Source of the DNA: Arcobacter_B sp049472135
GTDB lineage: Bacteria; Campylobacterota; Campylobacteria; Campylobacterales; Arcobacteraceae
Direction of reading: 5' to 3'
NCBI RefSeq assembly: GCF_049472135.1
Contig: NZ_JBMOVV010000002.1
Location: 248,001-312,000, forward strand
DNA: 64,000 nt
Each line of letters opens with the position of its first letter. The first letter of the stretch is position 1. Of the stretch, positions 59,777 to 64,000 are shown piece by piece. A program made the translations under genes and the position numbers. The notes under the pieces were generated by a model, which was given only the letters and a program-made list of their open reading frames with translations, searched no databases and was not told where the DNA came from.

Positions 59777-60245
59777 TGATTATAGTCTTAGAAATTAAGT
59801 CTTGAAAAGTCTTTTTTTCTTTATGAAAAAATGGCATAAACATTAAAAATATTGATGCCATAGAGATTAGTGTAGCTAAATATCTAACTACAGCTTGAAT
59901 AAAAGTTATTCTTTGTTTATTTTGATTAACAATTTTGACACTGTAGGCTTTCATTCCAGGTGTTTGGAATTTAACATACCAAAAGAATGTTATTACAATT
60001 GCAGTAACACCTAAAATCAAAGCCCAACCAAATGATCTATTATGGGCAAACTCATCACCACCACCTAATACTAAATACATAACGATATAAGTAATAGGAG
60101 TAGTAATTAAAAATGAGTCAGTTAAAAAGGCTTTCAACCTTGAGCCAAGAGATGCACAAGAAGAGTCTATTTTTTCTTCTTGATTTTTTATAGAGTTATT
60201 TTTATTTTGAGCTCTATTTTGTTTTACATCTCTCCACTTTGCCAT
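59766..60245 (-). CDS. RDD family membrane protein
   Basis: A 159-residue protein with a cytosolic charged N-terminus and three hydrophobic segments. The RDD-type segments are GSRLKAFLTDSFLITTPITY and VKFQTPGMKAYSVKIVNQNK, with an ending ISKTIIIDE. The first motif here is SRLKAFLTDSF, a variant of the classic Arg-Asp-Asp. RDD proteins are of uncertain function, some linked to sodium/proton exchange. The start overlaps the pyrE stop by one base, so translation is coupled. Confidence 0.85.
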   Translation of the reverse strand: MAKWRDVKQNRAQNKNNSIKNQEEKIDSSCASLGSRLKAFLTDSFLITTPITYIVMYLVLGGGDEFAHNRSFGWALILGVTAIVITFFWYVKFQTPGMKAYSVKIVNQNKQRITFIQAVVRYLATLISMASIFLMFMPFFHKEKKTFQDLISKTIIIDE

Positions 60246-60853
60246 TAGTTACCTCTACTACCTGGTTTATAAGCAACAGAACCATCTTTACATAATGGAC
60301 AATCTTCTGGTGCATACATTTCAAAAGTAAAATCTTCTAATGCAAATAAAGGTTTATCAAGTGGTAATTTACAATTGTCTTTTGCTTCAATATCACTACC
60401 AACTCTACTACAGAATCCTCTATTAGCCAATGCAGCATATGCTACAATATTTCCACCACCAGCTTCAACTTGTTTTGCAGCTTCTAGTGCAGAACCACCA
60501 GTTGTGATAATATCTTCACAAATGATATAGTTTTCACCTTCTTTTACTTCAAAACCTCTTCTGATAGTCATTTCACCATCAACTCTTTCTGCAAAAATAA
60601 ATCTTACATCAAGTGCAGTTGCTAATGCAAAACCAGCAATTAATCCACCAAGTGCAGGTGAACATACAGCATCTACTTTAATTCCAGATTTTTTAATCTG
60701 TTCAGCTAAAGCTTCAGCTAAAAGTTTTGCAGTTTTAGGATCTTCTAAAACCTTTGCAGATTGTAAATAGTATTTTGAGTGATTTCCACTACTTAATTTG
60801 AAGTGTCCTTCAAGTAGTGCTTCTGAATCTTTATAAATTTGCTCTACGTTCAT
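60245..60853 (-). CDS. pyrE: Orotate phosphoribosyltransferase
   Basis: Makes orotidine 5'-monophosphate from orotate and PRPP in pyrimidine synthesis. The 202-residue protein has the PRPP-binding motif YIICEDIITTGGSALEAAKQ, with GHFKLSSGNHSKYYLQSAKV and CSPALGGLIAGFALATAL preceding it. I use ATG 60853 (MNVEQIYKDSEALL); an in-frame TTG is one codon upstream. It begins 4 bases after the frr stop, so both are co-translated. The C-terminal LCKDGSVAYKPGSRGN holds a CPLC pair that is unusual and could bind metal. Confidence 0.93.
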   Translation of the reverse strand: MNVEQIYKDSEALLEGHFKLSSGNHSKYYLQSAKVLEDPKTAKLLAEALAEQIKKSGIKVDAVCSPALGGLIAGFALATALDVRFIFAERVDGEMTIRRGFEVKEGENYIICEDIITTGGSALEAAKQVEAGGGNIVAYAALANRGFCSRVGSDIEAKDNCKLPLDKPLFALEDFTFEMYAPEDCPLCKDGSVAYKPGSRGN

Positions 60854-60857
60854 CAAA

Positions 60858-61415
60858 TTATACCGTTAAAATTTCTTGTTCTTTTGCTTTTAAAGTCTCA
60901 TCAGCCTTTACTACAAAAGAGTCAGTAATTTTTTGAATTTCTTCTTGAGCTTTTTTACTCTCATCATCAGTGATTTCTTTATCTTTATGTAATACTTTTA
61001 CTTTATCATTAGCATGTTTTCTTACATTTCTAATTGCAACTTTTGCATTATCAGTCATACCTTTTGCTTGTTTAGCAGTTTCTTGTCTTTGCTCAACAGT
61101 CATAGGAGGGAAGAATAATTTAATTACGTCACCGTCATTATTTGGATTTACACCAATATTAGCATTTTGAATAGCTTTTTCAACATCAGTTAAAAGGTTT
61201 TTTTCCCATGGATTTACAACAATTGTTGTAGCATCAGTTGCAGTTACTGAACCAACTTGATTTAATGGTGTTGGTGTTCCATAGTAATCAATTGAAATAC
61301 CGTCTAAAATTGCAGTATTAACTTTTCCTGTTCTTAATGTTTTGTAATCTCTTTTTAAAGCCTCGATTGACTTTTCCATATGCTCAGTTGTTTCAGCATA
61401 AATCTCTTCTAACAT
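60858..61415 (-). CDS. frr: Ribosome recycling factor
   Basis: RRF splits post-termination ribosomes together with EF-G. The 185-residue length is exactly normal. Motifs include TTEHMEKSIEALKRDYKTLR and the PLNQVGSVTATDATTIVVNP hinge region, with the C-terminal helix bundle KVLHKDKEITDDESKKAQEE. The ATG has AAAGGAG upstream. It follows the polysaccharide deacetylase gene by 10 bases and precedes pyrE, one operon. Confidence 0.97.
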   Translation of the reverse strand: MLEEIYAETTEHMEKSIEALKRDYKTLRTGKVNTAILDGISIDYYGTPTPLNQVGSVTATDATTIVVNPWEKNLLTDVEKAIQNANIGVNPNNDGDVIKLFFPPMTVEQRQETAKQAKGMTDNAKVAIRNVRKHANDKVKVLHKDKEITDDESKKAQEEIQKITDSFVVKADETLKAKEQEILTV

Positions 61416-61425
61416 CTAGTCTCCT

Positions 61426-62367
61426 TTATTTAATTAGTAATTTACTTGAAATTGTATAGTAGTTAGGGCTAATAGCAACTCTATTTCGAGAAAACTTTAG
61501 CTTCTTGTTTAAAATGACATCTATTATACCATTTTTTACTTTTATATCTTGCCAACCATAGCCAGAAAGGTATAATTTTATGTTTTTTATATCTGGATTA
61601 ACTTTTACTTTAACTCTTTTTAGAATACCATCTTTAGGAGTCTGTTTTGGTTCTATCCATGTTGCTTCTAATGTTTTGTATTTTAACTTCTCTTTTAAGT
61701 TAACATCTCCAACTAAAGCAACTCTATTTATATCAAATCTATCACTTTTTACATTTACACTTCCAGAGCTTTGGTTTGCAATATATTCAAAATTAAATTG
61801 TTTAATAACACTCTTTACTCTTTCATCATATTCACCATATGGATAAACATAACCTTTAGGTTTAAAACCCATTTTATTTTCAAAGATTTCGTAAGATAGT
61901 TTAGTATCATCATAAATCTCTTTATTAGTTTGTTTAGTTAAGTGTTTATGTCCATAAGAGTGTAAAGCTATTTCTCCATAATTTGAAGCATCTTTTATTT
62001 GCTCCCATGTCATAAAATCATTATAGTTTTTCTCTGTAGCCTCTACATATACAAACAGTGTAAAAGGGTAGTTATATTTTTTGAATAAAGGAAGTCCATT
62101 CTCATAGAAGCTTTTGTAAGAATCATCTATATTAAAAGCAACCCAATTATCAGGTACTTCCATTTTATTTTTTAATCTATTTACAATATCCATCATAGGT
62201 ACTACCTTGTACCCATGATCTTTAAAGTATACAAACTCTTTTTCTAGCTCTTTAAGTGTAGTATTTGTACTTTGATGTCTGTCGTCACCAAATCTATGAT
62301 AAACAAATACATGTGCATTTGCACTTAAGTAAATATATGAAATACAAAGAAGTAATAGATACTTCAT
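61426..62367 (-). CDS. Exported polysaccharide deacetylase
   Basis: A 313-residue secreted protein: signal peptide (KYLLLLCISYIYLSANA, about residues 2-18), then a NodB-type deacetylase with WVAFNIDDSYKSFYENGLPL (metal/catalytic Asp pair), IALHSYGHKHLT (HxxxH metal site) and KGYVYPYGEYDERVKSVI. The C-terminal 80 residues form a beta-rich module. The domain lacks a clear catalytic-base TFDD variant (NIDD here), so activity on peptidoglycan or another N-acetyl sugar is only inferred. It is between secG and frr in the operon. Confidence 0.88.
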   Translation of the reverse strand: MKYLLLLCISYIYLSANAHVFVYHRFGDDRHQSTNTTLKELEKEFVYFKDHGYKVVPMMDIVNRLKNKMEVPDNWVAFNIDDSYKSFYENGLPLFKKYNYPFTLFVYVEATEKNYNDFMTWEQIKDASNYGEIALHSYGHKHLTKQTNKEIYDDTKLSYEIFENKMGFKPKGYVYPYGEYDERVKSVIKQFNFEYIANQSSGSVNVKSDRFDINRVALVGDVNLKEKLKYKTLEATWIEPKQTPKDGILKRVKVKVNPDIKNIKLYLSGYGWQDIKVKNGIIDVILNKKLKFSRNRVAISPNYYTISSKLLIK

Positions 62368-62386
62368 ACTTATCTATTTCTTTGTA

Positions 62387-62737
62387 TTAGTTATTTGTAG
62401 GAACTACTGGTGCAGAACCTGGTGCTGCTGGTGCAGCTTGTTCAGTTTTCTCAATTGGTGTTGCAGGGATTAATGTATCAGTCTTTACTGAATCAATCGC
62501 ACTTTTGTTTCTTTGTTCATTGTAAAGGTAACCTAAAACAAGTGTATTGATAACAAATGCTAATCCTAATGCCATTGTTGCTTTTGTTAAAAAGTTTCCA
62601 GGACCTTTAGCTCCAAATAATGATTCATTACTTCCACTGTAAGCACCTAAACCAATGCTTGAACTTTTTTGAAGTAAAATCACAATTGTAATTAAAACTG
62701 CTAAAACTAACTGAACTATTAAAAGTGTAGATGTCAT
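62387..62737 (-). CDS. secG: Preprotein translocase subunit SecG
   Basis: Accessory subunit of the SecYEG channel. The 116-residue protein has two transmembrane helices (LLIVQLVLAVLITIVILLQK and FLTKATMALGLAFVINTLVL) with the conserved GLGAYSGSNESLFGAKGPGN loop between them. The C-terminal tail is Pro/Ala-rich (IPATPIEKTEQAAPAAPGSA), a feature common in this phylum. RBS AAAGGAA. First gene of the operon. The divergent methyltransferase gene lies across a 63-base spacer. Confidence 0.96.
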   Translation of the reverse strand: MTSTLLIVQLVLAVLITIVILLQKSSSIGLGAYSGSNESLFGAKGPGNFLTKATMALGLAFVINTLVLGYLYNEQRNKSAIDSVKTDTLIPATPIEKTEQAAPAAPGSAPVVPTNN

Positions 62738-62800
62738 AATCTATTTCCTTTTTGAAAAATGGTGTATATTTTATCTAAAATTTATTAAATACTAGTTAAA

Positions 62801-63505
62801 ATGACCCTTATGTCAGTTAAAAATGAATTTTCTAAATACGCAAAAGAGTATCAATCTCATAATATCATCCAACAAATATGTGCAAAATCATTAGTAAGAG
62901 AACTAAAAAATAAACCTAAAAAAATACTAGAATTAGGTTGTGGTTCAGGTCAAGTGTTTTCACAAATTACATGGGATATTGATTTTTATAAAGCAATTGA
63001 TTTCTCAGAATCAATGTGTGAGCTTCATCCAAAAGGCAAAAATATTCAAGTAAAATGCCATGACTTTGATACACAAGAGTTTTTAGATGAAATAGCAAAC
63101 GACAACTATGATATTATTTTATCTTCATCTGCTTTGCAATGGTCAAAAGATTTAACAAAAATAGTCAAACATCTATCTTACATTACTGATGAAATAAATG
63201 CAGTTTTATTTACTTCAAATACTTTTAAAACAATTCAAGAAGTTTCTTGTACAAAATCACCAATACTAGATGAAAAGTCAATTAAAAATGCTTTTTCAAA
63301 ATACTTTGAATGTGAATTTGAAACTATTATGTATAAACTAGAGTTTGATAATAAAAAAGATTTATTTGACTATATAAAAAAATCAGGTGTTAGTGGTGGA
63401 AATTCTACTTTGGATTTTAAAGCTGCTAAAAAACTTTATAAAGATTATAATTTAAACTATTTAGAGTTTGAAGTGATTTTTATTAAGACAGTCTCTAAAT
63501 TATAA
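62801..63505 (+). CDS. SAM-dependent methyltransferase, BioC-like
   Basis: A 234-residue class I methyltransferase. SAM motif KKILELGCGSGQVFSQI, then YKAIDFSESMCELHPKG (motif II) and NYDIILSSSALQWSKDLTKI, whose SSALQW ending recalls BioC (malonyl-ACP methyltransferase of biotin synthesis). The C-terminus has KSGVSGGNSTLDFKAAKKLY, also like BioC. No other biotin genes are next to it, so the assignment is probable. Start at 62801 is uncertain; ATG 62810 (MSVKNEFSKYAKEY) is equally possible. Its stop overlaps the 3' end of the opposing thiD2 gene by 49 bases. Confidence 0.75.
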   Translation: MTLMSVKNEFSKYAKEYQSHNIIQQICAKSLVRELKNKPKKILELGCGSGQVFSQITWDIDFYKAIDFSESMCELHPKGKNIQVKCHDFDTQEFLDEIANDNYDIILSSSALQWSKDLTKIVKHLSYITDEINAVLFTSNTFKTIQEVSCTKSPILDEKSIKNAFSKYFECEFETIMYKLEFDNKKDLFDYIKKSGVSGGNSTLDFKAAKKLYKDYNLNYLEFEVIFIKTVSKL

Positions 63506-63861
63506 AGCTCATATCTTATATATTTAAAGTTTTCACTATCTTCAATAGATGTAAGTTTAGTAAACTCTTCAAGCACTCTTGAGCTTTCTTGTGCTCTTTT
63601 AAAATTAGCAATCATAATAGAGTTTAAATCATCTCTATTTTGTTCACTTTTAATAGATGATCTTAATACATCATTGCCAACATCTCTAGTTGATAAAAGC
63701 TCATTATAATTATTAGTTCTTGCTTTGTGTCTTAAACTTTTTAATTTTAAAGCAGTCTCTTTATCATTATAGATATATCTAAAGATATCTTCAACTACAC
63801 GAATTCCTTCTCGTAGTCTATTTAAATTAGCGTCAATAAGTCTTAGGTTGTCTGATTTCAT
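63457..63861 (-). CDS. thiD2: Standalone ThiD2 (HMP-phosphate kinase)
   Basis: A 134-residue all-helical protein of the ThiD2 family, often seen as the N-terminal part of ThiE fusions. Members make HMP diphosphate from HMP phosphate in thiamine synthesis without acting on free HMP. Signature segments: RLIDANLNRLREGIRVVEDI, LKSLRHKARTNNYNELLSTR and NFKRAQESSRVLEEFTKL. The length of about 130 residues fits standalone ThiD2. ATG with AAATAC-type weak ribosome site. It converges with the methyltransferase gene with an overlapping 3' end, which is unusual. Confidence 0.85.
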   Translation of the reverse strand: MKSDNLRLIDANLNRLREGIRVVEDIFRYIYNDKETALKLKSLRHKARTNNYNELLSTRDVGNDVLRSSIKSEQNRDDLNSIMIANFKRAQESSRVLEEFTKLTSIEDSENFKYIRYELYNLETVLIKITSNSK

Positions 63862-63886
63862 ATTTTAATAAGTAATTAAATAAAGT

Positions 63887-63915
63887 AAAACTAACTCCAA
63901 AAGGAGTTAGTTTTT
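63887..63915 (-). terminator. Terminator of the Bax-inhibitor-1 family gene
   Basis: AAAACTAACTCC and GGAGTTAGTTTT around AAAA, a 12-bp perfect stem with T-runs on both sides, overlapping the stop codon at 63914-63916. Confidence 0.82.
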
Positions 63916-64000
63916 AGTCATCATTACTATTCATAATTCCAAGAATTTGTAATAGTGACACAAATAGATTAAAGAAATCTAAGTATAGAGATAGTGCAGC
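63914..64000 (-). CDS. Bax inhibitor-1/YccA family membrane protein, 5' end outside window
   Basis: Only the last 28 codons are seen: they read LSLYLDFFNLFVSLLQILGI and finish NSNDD, the typical C-terminal helix end of the YccA/BI-1 family (usually LxLYLDFINLFLxLLRLxG). In bacteria these are seven-helix inner-membrane proteins affecting FtsH or calcium leak. The frame remains open at 64000. The gene continues to the right. Confidence 0.82.
   Translation of the reverse strand, partial: AALSLYLDFFNLFVSLLQILGIMNSNDD

Noticed and set aside
1..64000. tRNA, rRNA, CRISPR arrays, insertion sequences or prophage
   Set aside because: No tRNA-like cloverleaf, GC-rich RNA block, regular direct repeats, transposase or integrase was recognised by eye on either strand.

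Overview
The window looks like a chromosomal segment of an Arcobacter-group member of the Campylobacterota. The evidence is very low GC, Campylobacterota-style gene content (HWRQPL-type histidine kinases, Cache/NIT chemoreceptors, a CetB-like PAS protein, assimilatory APS reduction, standalone ThiD2) and a replication origin set out as ruvC-oriC-dnaA-dnaN-gyrB. I saw no rRNA, tRNA, CRISPR array, insertion sequence or prophage. This is essentially core chromosome, with one small repeat-bordered accessory patch near 34.9-36.2 kb.

Layout. 0-5.4 kb: partial HTH protein, queF, a flavin reductase, a Cache chemoreceptor and two small conserved proteins. 5.5-11.2 kb: the origin region, with gyrB, dnaN and dnaA on the minus strand, a dense DnaA-box cluster upstream of dnaA, a second small cluster between dnaA and dnaN, and ruvC leaving the other way. 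11.3-17.2 kb: purN, a MarR/SMR pair with two perfect operators, a thioredoxin-fold protein, a TRIC-type channel, glutaminase, typA, then two micro-ORFs around a hairpin. 17.2-23.1 kb: sensory genes (binding protein plus histidine kinase; CetB-like PAS protein plus NIT chemoreceptor). 23.2-33 kb: metallophosphoesterase, class V aminotransferase and a long sulfur-assimilation operon (metY, rrf2, cysK, DUF2061, cysH, cysD, cysN, truncated sulfite-reductase-like protein).

33-38 kb: cupin, HI0933-type flavoprotein, DUF2971 gene between two long imperfect palindromes, unknown acidic protein, NIF3. 38-46 kb: WYL-like mini-protein, DksA-type protein, DASH cryptochrome/photolyase with a hairpin over its start, rhodanese, double hemerythrin, MFS/MarR pair with a perfect operator, Rof-like antiterminator, DUF4405 protein, phosphoglycolate phosphatase. 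46-51 kb: TPP enzyme plus aldehyde dehydrogenase, ung, then ygbA and a Crp/Fnr regulator diverging from a perfect TTGAT-N4-ATCAA site. 51-58.7 kb: HhH protein, ychJ, a small-multidrug-export family protein, yaaA, and a binding protein/histidine kinase/response regulator sensory unit. 58.7-64 kb: MFS, RDD, pyrE, frr, polysaccharide deacetylase, secG, methyltransferase, thiD2 and the 3' end of a Bax-inhibitor-1 family gene.

The main themes are replication initiation, sulfate assimilation to cysteine and homocysteine, nitrosative-stress control and extracellular solute sensing. The least explained items are the two micro-ORFs with mutually exclusive hairpins after typA, the sulfite-reductase-like protein without iron-sulfur/siroheme cysteines, and the palindrome-flanked DUF2971 gene. 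No single locus stands out as a clear new multi-gene system. Product calls rest on motif recognition by eye, with no database search.
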